From: UBA5109 sp963975155
GTDB lineage: Bacteria > Pseudomonadota > Gammaproteobacteria > Pseudomonadales > Pseudohongiellaceae
Direction of reading: 5' to 3'
DNA: 64,000 bases
Assembly: GCA_963975155.1 (NCBI GenBank)
Contig: CAXBFG010000006.1
Span: 62,001 to 126,000 of the forward strand
A program made the position numbers and the translations under genes. Below, piece by piece: positions 28,633 to 37,845 of this stretch (position 1 is the stretch's first letter; every line of letters starts with the position of its first letter). The notes under the pieces are model-generated. The model saw only the letters and a program-made list of their open reading frames with translations. It was not told the origin of the DNA and made no database searches.

Positions 28633-28675
28633 AAACCCTTTAGTTTTTATTGTTGGTTTAGGTTCTTAACAATAA

Positions 28676-29467
28676 TCAGTTATCTAGTCGAACAACTATC
28701 CCTTCCATTTCTTTACTAGGAGATTTATAAAGTCTCATGACTTCAGGATCATGTCCCGGAATTATCCTGTTAGGATCGTCAACCAGGGTGCGAATAAGTT
28801 CCCAGCCATCAAACATCTCTGCTAAATCCACAACAATCGGAAAAGGTCTGTTTTCATTCATGTTAACGGCATAGTGACTGGCATCCGAAGCAAGAACCAG
28901 CCAGCCTTTTTCTGTCCAGACACGAACCACCTGCAAACCTTTAGTGTGTCCCCCGACATGATGCAGTGACAAGCCCGGTTCAAGTTCTGCATCACCATCA
29001 TAAAACTCCACCCTGCCGGCAAATACATTTCGCACCATCCCCACTACTTCATCGACTTCAAAAGCATGCGAGAAAAAAGGTTTGCCCATATAACGCCCGG
29101 TAGCAAAGGCCATTTCACTATCCTGAATATGAAAACGTGCATTCGGAAACAGATCAAAATTCCCGACATGATCATAATGCAGATGAGTAATAATGATATC
29201 TTCCACAGCTTCAGCTTTTATACCCAGCAGTTCGAGACCCTCTATCGGCGAACGTAAAAATTGACGCTTACGTCGCAGCGCTGCTTCAGCATTAAAACCT
29301 GTATCAATCACCCAAGTTTTACGTGCATTTCGTACAACCCACATAAAATAATCCATTGGCATACCTGAATCATGGGGATCACCTCCAAGAAAGTTTTCCG
29401 CTGCTCGACGTTCAACCGTCGCATAGCGGATTGCATAAACTTCATAGGCTTCTCTGTTCATTATCAT
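28676..29467 (-). CDS. Cytoplasmic lactonase-type MBL hydrolase
   Basis: 263 residues, no signal peptide. The zinc motif THLHYDH (His 95, His 97, Asp 99, His 100) is intact, followed by GGHTKGLQ, an Asp in LASDASHY and a His in IIPGHDPEV, as in the N-acyl homoserine lactonase family. It lies in the operon between a 3-hydroxyisobutyrate-dehydrogenase-like gene (nine-base gap) and livH, so it most likely opens a lactone or hydrolyses an amide/ester intermediate of the imported compound inside the cell. The start could be the third codon. Confidence 0.86.
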   Translation of the reverse strand: MIMNREAYEVYAIRYATVERRAAENFLGGDPHDSGMPMDYFMWVVRNARKTWVIDTGFNAEAALRRKRQFLRSPIEGLELLGIKAEAVEDIIITHLHYDHVGNFDLFPNARFHIQDSEMAFATGRYMGKPFFSHAFEVDEVVGMVRNVFAGRVEFYDGDAELEPGLSLHHVGGHTKGLQVVRVWTEKGWLVLASDASHYAVNMNENRPFPIVVDLAEMFDGWELIRTLVDDPNRIIPGHDPEVMRLYKSPSKEMEGIVVRLDN

Positions 29468-29476
29468 TCAACTTCG

Positions 29477-30382
29477 TTAGCTTTGTTCTTTAACATTCGA
29501 CTCAAGGTATTTATAAACTTCTGTGTTATCCGCTTTAAAACCTAACTTGGCTTCTGCCTTATCCCACATACTACTGACCAGCATCAAAAGATCTGCTGAA
29601 GTTCCTTCGGATTCAGCCAGTTCTCTGGCAAGTCTGAGGTCTTTGGCCATCAGGCCAATAAAAAAACCGGAATTAAAAGTACGCGGCAAAATGAAAGCAG
29701 GAAACTTGTGTTCAGTACTGTTGCTTCTGCCAGTGGAGGCATTTAGAACATCGACCATAATTTCCGGGTCCAATCCAAATTTTGATCCAAGAATTACCGC
29801 TTCAGAAGCAATGGCTAAAGATGCCGCTGATAAATAATTATTCATCGCCTTCATGGCATGACCGCTGGCCGGCCCCCCAGTCTGAAAGGGTTTTCCCATT
29901 ACTTCCAATAAGGGCAGGCATCTTTCAACAACGCTTTTTTCGCCGCCAACCATGATGGATAATGCCCCATCAGCGGCTTTATAAACTCCGCCGGACACTG
30001 GTGCATCTATCAGTGCAAAACCTAATGCCTCCAGTTCGCCGGCTAATTGACGAGTCCCAACTGGTGAACAGGAACTCATATCAACCAATATTGTTCCTTG
30101 CTGTAAACCACTGACCACACCATCTTCACTCATCAGAACCTGTCTTACAGCATTACCTTCCGGCAGCATCGTAATAACGACATCACTGCTGGCACCAAGA
30201 GACTGTAGGTTTTCTGCTGCCTTGCTTCCTGTTTCCTGGCAAAACTTCTCAACAGCTTCTGTATTTAGATCAGCAACCGTTAATTGATAACCTGCATTAA
30301 CCAGACAACGGGCCATTGGGTAACCCATATTACCCAGACCAACAAACCCTATTTCTGCCGGTGGCACAATTTTATTTGTCAT
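29477..30382 (-). CDS. 3-hydroxyisobutyrate dehydrogenase-like oxidoreductase
   Basis: 301 residues from ATG 30382; the frame is open to 30481 but that start lies inside the upstream gene. The Rossmann motif is IGFVGLGNMGYPMARCL, the substrate motif DAPVSGGVYKAADGALSIM, and the catalytic Lys is in HAMKAMNNYL, all typical of the beta-hydroxyacid dehydrogenase family (3-hydroxyisobutyrate dehydrogenase, tartronate semialdehyde reductase). It interconverts a 3-hydroxyacid and its semialdehyde with NAD(P). Its start overlaps the stop of the carboxymuconolactone-decarboxylase-like gene by 11 bases. Confidence 0.88.
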   Translation of the reverse strand: MTNKIVPPAEIGFVGLGNMGYPMARCLVNAGYQLTVADLNTEAVEKFCQETGSKAAENLQSLGASSDVVITMLPEGNAVRQVLMSEDGVVSGLQQGTILVDMSSCSPVGTRQLAGELEALGFALIDAPVSGGVYKAADGALSIMVGGEKSVVERCLPLLEVMGKPFQTGGPASGHAMKAMNNYLSAASLAIASEAVILGSKFGLDPEIMVDVLNASTGRSNSTEHKFPAFILPRTFNSGFFIGLMAKDLRLARELAESEGTSADLLMLVSSMWDKAEAKLGFKADNTEVYKYLESNVKEQS

Positions 30383-30761
30383 AATCTTCCAGCACCTTGG
30401 TTGCTTCCCTGAAACTGTCAACGGCTGCAGGAACTCCACAATAAATAGCTGCCTGAATAAATATGGCGCTGATTTCTTCATTGCTTAAGCCGTTATTTCT
30501 TGCACCACGAGTATGCACAGCTACTTCATGACTACGGCCTAAAGCAGTCAGCATGCCGAGATTAAGAATACTGCGTTCTCTTCTGCTTAATCCTTCCCCG
30601 CTCCAGCCATAACCCCAGCAGTATTCGGCCAGCAAATCTTGCATAGGTCTATTGAAATCATTGGCGTTAGCTATCGATTTGTCTACATGTTCTTCGCCAA
30701 GAACTTCTCGTCGAATTTTTAGGCCTACCTCTCTTAATGCCTCTCTGGAATCTTCTGACAT
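30372..30761 (-). CDS. Carboxymuconolactone decarboxylase family protein
   Basis: 129 residues, the length of PcaC-type gamma-carboxymuconolactone decarboxylases. Seen are IANANDFNRPMQDLLAEYCW, LSRRERSILNLGMLTALGR, a conserved His in EVAVHTRGA and GLSNEEISAIFIQAAIYCGV. There is no CxxC peroxidase motif, so it belongs with the decarboxylase rather than the AhpD side. Known PcaC enzymes decarboxylate a lactone acid; other members have unknown roles. It heads the seven-gene minus-strand operon and faces a divergent SDR-PrpD operon across 196 bases. Confidence 0.87.
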   Translation of the reverse strand: MSEDSREALREVGLKIRREVLGEEHVDKSIANANDFNRPMQDLLAEYCWGYGWSGEGLSRRERSILNLGMLTALGRSHEVAVHTRGARNNGLSNEEISAIFIQAAIYCGVPAAVDSFREATKVLEDYDK

Positions 30762-30957
30762 GTCACTTTCTCCTGTTGTTTAATGAATCAGAGTGTTGAA
30801 GTTTAGGGTTGATTTATTTTTCTTATTCTTAGGATGTAGTGCTTAGCTAAATGAGAAATTGACTATTACCCGCTATTCTTTATCATTCAGCAACGCAATC
30901 AATACTAAATATTGTCCAAGGATAATACACTTTTTTTTTGCAACAAACACATGCTAA

Positions 30958-31752
30958 ATGGGAGTAATGCCAGTGCCTGTAATGCCTGCCAACAAGTTTG
31001 ACTTAAGTGCTAAACATGTGATTGTGACTGGCGGAGGCTCAGGTATTGGTGCTGCAATTACTGAATTGTTTGCTGCAGCCGGAGCAACAGTGATTGTCGG
31101 AGACATTAATCTTGAAGCTACACAGCAACAACATTCGAATTCTGACTATGCAAGCTCCATTGAAATTCATCATTGCGATATCTCAGACACCGAAAGCGTA
31201 AATAATTTTGTAACCAAAGCCTGTAAAGACAAAAAAATTGACGTGCTAGTCAATAATGCAGGTGTAGGTTTCGTCGGGACCATTTCTGAAACCTCAGCTG
31301 AAGACTTTGACCGCTTATATCAGACCAATGTAAGGGGAACCTACAACATGACTAAAGCTCTCATGCCCCGGTTTCTGGACCGCAAGCAAGGTGTTATAGT
31401 CAACATGGCCAGCATTTGTGGCCTGGTAGGAGTGCCTGACCGTTTTGCCTACTGCATGAGCAAGTTTGCAATTATAGGTATGACCAAAAGCATGGCTATG
31501 GATCATGCCAAAGACAATATTCGCATCAACTGTATCTGCCCTGGCCGCATTGCCACACCATTCATGGTTGATCGGATTAATGAATATCCTGATCCGGAGG
31601 CGATTCGAGCGGATATGGATGCCAGCCAACCCCTCGGAAGAATGGGCACTCCCGAAGAAGTTGCAACTGTCGCCTTATATCTTGCCTCTGATGCATCTTC
31701 TTTTGTTACTGGCGCATGTGAAAGTGTCGATGGGGGCTGGTTCGCCGGTTGA
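30958..31752 (+). CDS. SDR family oxidoreductase (catabolic cluster)
   Basis: 264 residues, a classical short-chain dehydrogenase. The cofactor motif TGGGSGIG is at about 25-32, NNAG at about 99-102, and the catalytic Ser 152, Tyr 165 and Lys 169 lie in NMASICG and YCMSK. An acidic residue in VGDINLEA after the second strand favours NAD. It ends with FVTGACESVDGGWFAG as usual. It reads divergently from the decarboxylase-like operon and stands three bases before a PrpD gene. Starts at 30958, 30967 and 30982 are all possible; a GGGAG stretch lies inside the first codons. Confidence 0.88.
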   Translation: MGVMPVPVMPANKFDLSAKHVIVTGGGSGIGAAITELFAAAGATVIVGDINLEATQQQHSNSDYASSIEIHHCDISDTESVNNFVTKACKDKKIDVLVNNAGVGFVGTISETSAEDFDRLYQTNVRGTYNMTKALMPRFLDRKQGVIVNMASICGLVGVPDRFAYCMSKFAIIGMTKSMAMDHAKDNIRINCICPGRIATPFMVDRINEYPDPEAIRADMDASQPLGRMGTPEEVATVALYLASDASSFVTGACESVDGGWFAG

Positions 31753-31755
31753 TCC

Positions 31756-33072
31756 ATGTTAGCTAAAAAACTCGCGCAATCAATACAACAACAAAACTAC
31801 CATTCCCTGCCGAAAGAAGTTATCGACAAACTGAAGCTCTGCTTTATGGAAGTTTTATGTTGTATATTTGAAGGCAGGAATCTGCCTCATTGCCGGAAGA
31901 CATTCACCACTTTTTCAGAGCAGCAAGAGGCTGACTCACTTGCTTTTATCTACGGAGTACATGCCCACAGCCTGGTGCGTGAAGATATGCATACGGCCTC
32001 GGTCAGTCATCTTGGCGTTGTCATTTTCCCTGCTTTAATGGCAATGGCGCAAAAACAAAATATCAGCGGCAGGGACTTTTTACTGGCTGCGGCATGCGGT
32101 TATGAAGCCGGGGCCATCATCGGTAAAAGAGTTATTGAAGGCAATATAACCAGTATCCACAGACCTACCGGGATCATGGGGCCTATTGCTGCTACAAGCG
32201 CTTTAAGTAAAGGCTTTAATTTAAACCAGGAAGAAACAGTAAGTGCAGTTGGAATTGCCACAAATACCTGCAGTGGATTTAATGAGTGGGCTGAATTTGG
32301 CGCAGACGATATGTACCTGCATGCAGGCTTTGCTGCTCGGAATTCGGTTAGCTCAATGTGCCTTGCCAAAGCTGGACTATCAGCTTCACAGACAGCCCTG
32401 GACGGGGAAGCCGGTCTTTTTGCTGCTCTGTCTGTATCACGGAAAATTGAGAATATTCATTTTTTCCAGAATAATAATTACGAAGTTATGCAGGTCTTTT
32501 TTAAGCCCTCCCCTTCCTGCAATTACACACAGACACCTTGCCAGCTTGCCTTATCTTTAACAGAACAGGATGGTTTTGATTTTAAAGAAATTGAAGCCAT
32601 CAAGGTATATTGCACTGATGCAGCAATCGCTTACCCTGGATGCAGCGGCACCGGACCTTTTTTAACGAGTCTGCATGCCAAAATGAGCATCCCCTTTAGC
32701 ATCGCTGGCATCCTTGTTCACTCAAGAATAACTGAAAGCAATTTCCATTTTCCTGTTAATGAAAATATTTCTGCATTAATTAAGAAAACAGAGTTAATTC
32801 CTGACAAGTCCTACACTGCTGCCTACCCTGCTAAACAAGGCGCAACCATTGAACTTGTTTTACGTAATAACAAGAAACTTTCTGCCGCACAGGAAGACCT
32901 TATTCCCGCTTCAACAGAACAAGTCAGACAGCGTTTTATTGATGCATGTGTTCAAGGGCTTGAACCAGAAAATGCTCACAGCCTACAAAAAATGGTCGAG
33001 CAAATTGAACATGAGGATAATATGCAAAATATACTGAAGCTGGTAAATCGCGGCCTAGGTTTTAATCAATAA
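31756..33072 (+). CDS. MmgE/PrpD family protein (second copy)
   Basis: 438 residues, second MmgE/PrpD protein of the window and only distantly similar to the first. Fold marks are VIDKLKLCFMEVLCCIFEGR, FLLAAACGYEAGAIIGKRV, PTGIMGPIAATSALSKGF and, in the lid half, FFKPSPSCNYTQTPCQLAL. The usual active-site DDTH...HPG block is changed to REDMHTASVSHLG, so specificity may differ. It follows an SDR gene by three bases. Two such enzymes beside separate importers suggest two isomerase, dehydratase or decarboxylase steps on related acids. Confidence 0.85.
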   Translation: MLAKKLAQSIQQQNYHSLPKEVIDKLKLCFMEVLCCIFEGRNLPHCRKTFTTFSEQQEADSLAFIYGVHAHSLVREDMHTASVSHLGVVIFPALMAMAQKQNISGRDFLLAAACGYEAGAIIGKRVIEGNITSIHRPTGIMGPIAATSALSKGFNLNQEETVSAVGIATNTCSGFNEWAEFGADDMYLHAGFAARNSVSSMCLAKAGLSASQTALDGEAGLFAALSVSRKIENIHFFQNNNYEVMQVFFKPSPSCNYTQTPCQLALSLTEQDGFDFKEIEAIKVYCTDAAIAYPGCSGTGPFLTSLHAKMSIPFSIAGILVHSRITESNFHFPVNENISALIKKTELIPDKSYTAAYPAKQGATIELVLRNNKKLSAAQEDLIPASTEQVRQRFIDACVQGLEPENAHSLQKMVEQIEHEDNMQNILKLVNRGLGFNQ

Positions 33073-33127
33073 GTCGTCAGCAGGCTTTCAGTATCATCAC
33101 TTTGCTTAACAGGAAAAGCTACTTTCT

Positions 33128-34447
33128 CTATTCCCAGGCTGCGTAGACCGGCTTGCCGATTAATGTCGCGGGGTTGGCACCCTCTCGTGGAATGAATTTC
33201 TGAAAACGACCAGAATCAACTTCCGCGACGTAAAGATTTCCTTCCTGATCCGTAGCAATGCCATGTACACCCCAAAGTGTTCCCGGAAAATTACCAATCG
33301 TACCCCATGAGTAAATCAGCCTGCCTTCCAGGTCATATTTCAGCATCTTGTGCGTATTACGATCGAAGACTACTGCATGACCGTCAGCGCCAATCTGTAT
33401 GAAATGAAGACTCGAGGGGCTGACATTGATCTTCCATTCCGATAAATAATTGCCATCCGCATCAAAAATCTGGATGCGATGGTTATCACGATCATTGACG
33501 AACACACGCCCTGTATTAACATCGACGGCTACGCCATGAACATTGTTCATATAGCCTGGTCTTGTTTCAGTGCCCGGATTACCTGACTGGCCGAAATCCA
33601 GGAGGAAATTTCCGTCTACATCGAATTTCGCAACCCGGGTGCCGTTATAACCATCAGCGACATAAAAACTTCCGTCCGCTGCCCAGGCGATAAAGGTCGG
33701 CCGATTAAAATGAGTTGCATCGGCACCTGACTCGTTTGGTGTTCCGATGGTCTGTAAAAGTTGCTGCCCGTCGTTTGAGAATATATAGATCGCGTGTGAA
33801 TGATCATCGACAACCCAGACACGCTTCCGGGCATCATAGGGGCTGATATAGATAGAGTGTGGACGCTTAAACAGGTCGTCCCATTGCGTCCAGTCTTCTA
33901 TGATCTCGCCATTGCGGTTAACAACAATGATTGAATGATGCCAGCGGGCGTCAACACCAAGTTCCCGGAAGGGAGGCTCCGAGCCTCTCCAGACCTCCAT
34001 GCCCAGAGCCGGGTCCTGTCGTGAACCTCCATTGCCTGGCGGTGTAGCCTGATTGGCATTACGCCATGGCAAACCACCGACAGGAAATAACACATTCGGC
34101 CCGATATCTGTTAAAAACCTGCTTTGAGGTCGTTGCAGGTTGGGCAGTTCCCCTCCACCAAGCAGGTACACACGATCCGGGCTTTCTGCAAAAATTCCCC
34201 TGGCGCCGCCATAGGTCCATTGCTCATGTCCGGGCAGTGTCGCCAGATCCTGCGGCCAGCCTTCATGCACCTCATAAGGGCCCGATATATCCTGGCTACC
34301 AATAGCATTCGGCACCGCACTGAATGTAGCAGGCGCTACTAAAGATGCTGACATTTTCTCTGTTTCCGGTAACAAATACTGGCTACCCAAAACCCCTGCT
34401 ATTAGGCCCACGACCAGCAGGCTGATATTGAGAAATTTATTCATCAT
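33128..34447 (-). CDS. Exported NHL-repeat beta-propeller protein
   Basis: 439 residues. An N-terminal hydrophobic segment (LLVVGLIAGVLGSQYLL) is a signal peptide or membrane anchor. At least five NHL-type repeats follow, for example RPHSIYISPYDARKRVWVVD, RPTFIAWAADGSFYVADGYN, NVHGVAVDVNTGRVFVNDRD and GVHGIATDQEGNLYVAEVDS, forming a six-bladed propeller similar to the lyase part of peptidylglycine alpha-amidating enzymes. Bacterial relatives bind ligands or act as lyases in the periplasm. Convergent with the second PrpD gene. Confidence 0.85.
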   Translation of the reverse strand: MMNKFLNISLLVVGLIAGVLGSQYLLPETEKMSASLVAPATFSAVPNAIGSQDISGPYEVHEGWPQDLATLPGHEQWTYGGARGIFAESPDRVYLLGGGELPNLQRPQSRFLTDIGPNVLFPVGGLPWRNANQATPPGNGGSRQDPALGMEVWRGSEPPFRELGVDARWHHSIIVVNRNGEIIEDWTQWDDLFKRPHSIYISPYDARKRVWVVDDHSHAIYIFSNDGQQLLQTIGTPNESGADATHFNRPTFIAWAADGSFYVADGYNGTRVAKFDVDGNFLLDFGQSGNPGTETRPGYMNNVHGVAVDVNTGRVFVNDRDNHRIQIFDADGNYLSEWKINVSPSSLHFIQIGADGHAVVFDRNTHKMLKYDLEGRLIYSWGTIGNFPGTLWGVHGIATDQEGNLYVAEVDSGRFQKFIPREGANPATLIGKPVYAAWE

Positions 34448-34636
34448 TTTCTGTCTTCCTTACGCTGATTACGGACACGTTAACTCTCAATATCTGATAA
34501 TACAACTGATGAAGAATACAAACCTGCAGTCTGGATAAGGCCCGTTCAAGCTTCAGTGTTTTAATCGCTAAAACAATTAATTTTCTGTAGTATCAGCAAC
34601 ATTATAAATATGATCTTTTTAAGGCCTGAGCGAGTA

Positions 34637-35131
34637 ATGATTAATAAAATAAAATTTTGTATTAGCTGCATTTTTTTAACCCTTGTTGTCTGCAAGGTGA
34701 GTGCTGCTGAAATAACTTATGAAGACCGACAGGATGTATTGGATTTAATCAATAAATACAGTTTCGGAGTTGATACTTATGATACTGCTTTGCTTATGAC
34801 CCTGTTTACAGAAGACGGTGTATTCAGAGTTTTTTCAGGCGGCGAACAGTTGGGCAACAGAGAAGGTTCAGAACAGAGGTACATCGAATTTACAGAACGA
34901 GTAGCGAGAAGAATACAAAACGGTACCGGCCAAAGCCGTCACTTTATTACCAATATAGTTATAGAAATGCCCAGCGCAGAAAAAATGTCAGCTACGGTGA
35001 TGGCCATGTCTACCAATCTAGCTCCCGGCGCTGCATCACCGACGATAAACTCCATAGGCTATTATGACTTTGAATTTACCCAGGTTGATTCCGAATGGAA
35101 AATCTCCAGTCTTGAACTGCACTATGACTAA
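34637..35131 (+). CDS. Exported SnoaL-like (NTF2 fold) protein
   Basis: 164 residues from ATG 34637, chosen because it gives a clean signal peptide (cleavage near VSAAE); the frame is open from 34610. The mature part is a SnoaL-like NTF2-fold domain: YEDRQDVLDLINKYSFGVDT, LMTLFTEDGVFRVF, SRHFITNIVIEM and the terminal strand WKISSLELHYD. Such domains are small conical barrels that bind hydrophobic ligands or act as isomerases or hydrolases. It is divergent from the NHL protein gene. Confidence 0.8.
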   Translation: MINKIKFCISCIFLTLVVCKVSAAEITYEDRQDVLDLINKYSFGVDTYDTALLMTLFTEDGVFRVFSGGEQLGNREGSEQRYIEFTERVARRIQNGTGQSRHFITNIVIEMPSAEKMSATVMAMSTNLAPGAASPTINSIGYYDFEFTQVDSEWKISSLELHYD

Positions 35132-35354
35132 TCTTCTCAATGGATCAACTCAACGCTGCATCCCAGCATCACTCGCCCTGCCTCTTCCCGCTTTCGCGTA
35201 ACAATTCCCGGAAATTGACGTAAGCGTTAATTCTGTATGGTGATAGGAAAACCCTTCCATAAAATTTGTAGCATTTCCTGCTCTGAATAAAACATAATTA
35301 CGCCCCTTAAATATGTCACTGTCGTGAAAAAAACAGTCTGGAGTTTATGTTTAG

Positions 35355-36047
35355 ATGATCAGATTTATTCTGAGCTTAATATTTGGTTTCTTTCTCACCA
35401 ACCTCAGTTACGCCCAGATTGACGAAGGCCAGACCGGGGCATGGTACATGTATCTCTGGAACACGACTTTTCAGGATAGCCAATTTGGCCTGCAGGGTGA
35501 TATTCAGCATCGTAACTGGGATATGGGCGGAGATCTCGAACAACTGCTCATCAGGGGAGGCATCACTTGGTCACCCCGGACCAGCGACATTAAATATACG
35601 CTTGGATACGCTCATATCACATCCGGCACTTTTGGCGCTTCCAGTAACACAGCGGAAGAAAACAGACTTTACCAGGAAATTTTAATTCCACAGCGATGGC
35701 ATGAAAAAATCTTTATCAGCCACCGCTTTCGACTGGAACAACGTTGGGTAGATAATCAGGATTTCCGAAATCGATTGCGCTACTTCCTCTCAGCAAATTA
35801 CCCTTTAAACAAGGAAGATCTTAGTCAGGGTAGCCTATACCTGTCATTTTATAATGAGCTTTTCCTGAATCTGGAAAAAAACATTGGCAATAATCAGCAA
35901 GTAGACAATTTCGACCGCAACAGGATCTACCTCGCGCTGGGCTACAGTCTGACCGAGAGAGTAAGACTACAGTTTGGCTATATGCATCAGGAAACTAAAA
36001 ATTTTGGCAAGGGGCAGATGCAATTTAATGTCTTCCATACCTTTTAA
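35355..36047 (+). CDS. DUF2490 outer-membrane barrel protein
   Basis: 230 residues with a signal peptide (cleavage near SYAQ) and alternating strands ending in MQFNVFHTF, the terminal Phe being a beta-barrel signature. WNTTFQDSQFGLQGDIQHRNWDM and EQRWVDNQDFRNRLRYF-like segments match DUF2490 proteins of Gram-negative bacteria. Function unknown, presumed outer membrane. GGAG lies about 12 bases upstream, a long spacing. It ends 23 bases from the convergent cytochrome gene. Confidence 0.82.
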   Translation: MIRFILSLIFGFFLTNLSYAQIDEGQTGAWYMYLWNTTFQDSQFGLQGDIQHRNWDMGGDLEQLLIRGGITWSPRTSDIKYTLGYAHITSGTFGASSNTAEENRLYQEILIPQRWHEKIFISHRFRLEQRWVDNQDFRNRLRYFLSANYPLNKEDLSQGSLYLSFYNELFLNLEKNIGNNQQVDNFDRNRIYLALGYSLTERVRLQFGYMHQETKNFGKGQMQFNVFHTF

Positions 36048-36070
36048 TTTTTTGGTGTAGGCATATTCGT

Positions 36071-36691
36071 CTATCGAATCTGGTCATTACTCTGATAAAC
36101 ACCAAAATGTACAAAGGGGGCTGTGGCACGCTGCCCTGGTGAGACATTTTCAGGCACAAGGTGCATAACCGGCGTCAGGCTTTTCAAATATAGAGCAATT
36201 GCGTAGGCATCATCATTTGTAATATCTGCATAGCTTGGCCAGGGCATAACGGGGATAGTCCGGGAATTATGATTGTCCAACCCGCTTTGTATCATGCCTA
36301 TAATCTGCTCGATACTCCAGCTGCCAATACCTGTCTCCATATCCGGCGTCAAATTACCGGGATACACAATTCCCGGGTTACGAACAGCCAGCGGGTTTGA
36401 ATAGGCAATACCAACATCTGAACCAGCTAAAAGCTGGTCTGGATCAGGAGCACCCACCAAGGCTCCGTTGGTGTGACAGCTGGCGCAGCCCAGCAAGCCC
36501 ACCATGTATTTGCCATTGGCGACAATTTCTTCAGGAAAACTCATTGCCGGGTCTGGATCAGGAGTTTCCAGAACCGTGACCCGTTCCAGTTGTTTGTAAT
36601 CATCCAGAGGATTATAGGAATTGGCGCAACCAGCAAAAACAAGGCTAACTGAAAAAACAAATAGAAGATGTAAATTTCGGTTTTTTTTCAT
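36071..36691 (-). CDS. Cytochrome c lipoprotein (copy 1)
   Basis: 206 residues. The signal ends in the lipobox VFAGC, then SYNPLDDYKQLERV. A single heme motif CASCH is at about residue 69-73, with a likely axial Met in PVMPWPSYAD near the C-terminal helix. It is a periplasm-facing membrane-anchored electron carrier or a subunit of a dehydrogenase. A near-identical protein is encoded at 54966-55586. The two copies agree almost throughout the mature part; differences cluster in the signal peptide and a few surface positions such as PDPDQ versus PESSQ. Confidence 0.88.
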   Translation of the reverse strand: MKKNRNLHLLFVFSVSLVFAGCANSYNPLDDYKQLERVTVLETPDPDPAMSFPEEIVANGKYMVGLLGCASCHTNGALVGAPDPDQLLAGSDVGIAYSNPLAVRNPGIVYPGNLTPDMETGIGSWSIEQIIGMIQSGLDNHNSRTIPVMPWPSYADITNDDAYAIALYLKSLTPVMHLVPENVSPGQRATAPFVHFGVYQSNDQIR

Positions 36692-36943
36692 GCTCTTAAC
36701 CTCAAGGAGAAACAGGGAAAGTATAGAAGCCCTCGCCTCAGCAAACCAGCCTGAATGTTCTCAGTAACAAATTTTTTAAATGGGCATTGATCGAGTGGCA
36801 TTGTCTGCAAGGAAAATCCTATCATGAAAGAGGTAGAACAATATAAACTCTTTCACTATTCTTTAATTATGTAAAATTCTGAAAATTAACTCAAAAGAAG
36901 AATTTTTTAATTCTATAACTTTTATTATTGGGAGTTTCATTAA

Positions 36944-37807
36944 ATGAGATCAATCGCCTTAGCAATTGCCGATACAAAAGAATGCGAGGCGGCTTTAAAT
37001 GCCGCATTTAAACTAGGCCGGTCACAAGGTGCCGATATCATTGGTTACCATGTGAAACCAAGCAAGGAAATGACACTTCAACTAAATCGTGGTGAGTTAT
37101 GGGCAGGAGCTGCGATGGCTTTCCCGGTTTGGACCGGGGGCGATGAGGCCATCAAAAAAGCAGAAATAAATGCTCAGGGCTTGTTTGAGCGTTTGGCCAG
37201 CGTTCACAACTATCCTCTTTCTGATAAACATGGCAGCCCTGAAAACCCTCATGCAATATTCAATATCCGGGAAGGCGCTCCAGAAAAATTATTTGCCTCT
37301 GTAGGACCCTTGCATGATTTGATCGTAGTTTCCCGGCCCAGTAAAAAGGGGGGACTAACAGCTCATGCCATCATGGTGTCAGCCCTGCTCGATGCTTCAA
37401 CTCCCGTGCTTCTTTTACCGCAGGAGAAAGTCAAGGTAAGTGGTGAAAGGGTCATTATCGCCTGGAACGGAGGGCAAGCAGAGTCCGTGCTAATCCATCA
37501 GACCTTAAATTTGCTACAGCTTGCCAGTAAAGTTACTTTGCTTACCGTTGGTAAGCAAACCGGGAAAGGACCTTCGGCAAATGATATGACGAAATATCTT
37601 TCCTCTCATGGTATTAAGGCCTCCGCAATTACAATTAAAGGTAATAATGCTGGCAAGGCCATCGAGAAGGTGGTCCAGGATGAAAAAGCAGGCTTGTTAT
37701 TTTGCGGCGCCTACAGCCGTGGGCGTATGCGTGAAATCATACTGGGTGGTGTGACTGAATATCTAATCACTCACTCAAGTATGCCGGTAATTATGCTGCA
37801 TGTCTGA
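36944..37807 (+). CDS. Tandem universal stress protein
   Basis: 287 residues made of two UspA-like halves. The first half has SIALAIADTKECEAALNAAF and LIVVSRPSKKG; the second has VIIAWNGGQAESVLIHQTL and a C-terminal GAYSRGRMREIILGG followed by SSMPVIMLHV, the usual ATP-binding-type ending. Tandem Usp proteins accumulate under starvation, oxygen limitation or other stress. A GGGAG site nine bases before ATG 36944 fits. It opens the stress and energy block that continues to the CHAD gene. Confidence 0.88.
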   Translation: MRSIALAIADTKECEAALNAAFKLGRSQGADIIGYHVKPSKEMTLQLNRGELWAGAAMAFPVWTGGDEAIKKAEINAQGLFERLASVHNYPLSDKHGSPENPHAIFNIREGAPEKLFASVGPLHDLIVVSRPSKKGGLTAHAIMVSALLDASTPVLLLPQEKVKVSGERVIIAWNGGQAESVLIHQTLNLLQLASKVTLLTVGKQTGKGPSANDMTKYLSSHGIKASAITIKGNNAGKAIEKVVQDEKAGLLFCGAYSRGRMREIILGGVTEYLITHSSMPVIMLHV

Positions 37808-37845
37808 CGCTGATTCAGCCCTCTGGTTATTTTGTTTACCCTGGT

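Noticed and set aside
36787..36791. TTGAT half-site upstream of the universal stress protein
   Set aside because: The second half (TGGCA) does not match ATCAA, so it is only a half-site that would occur by chance.
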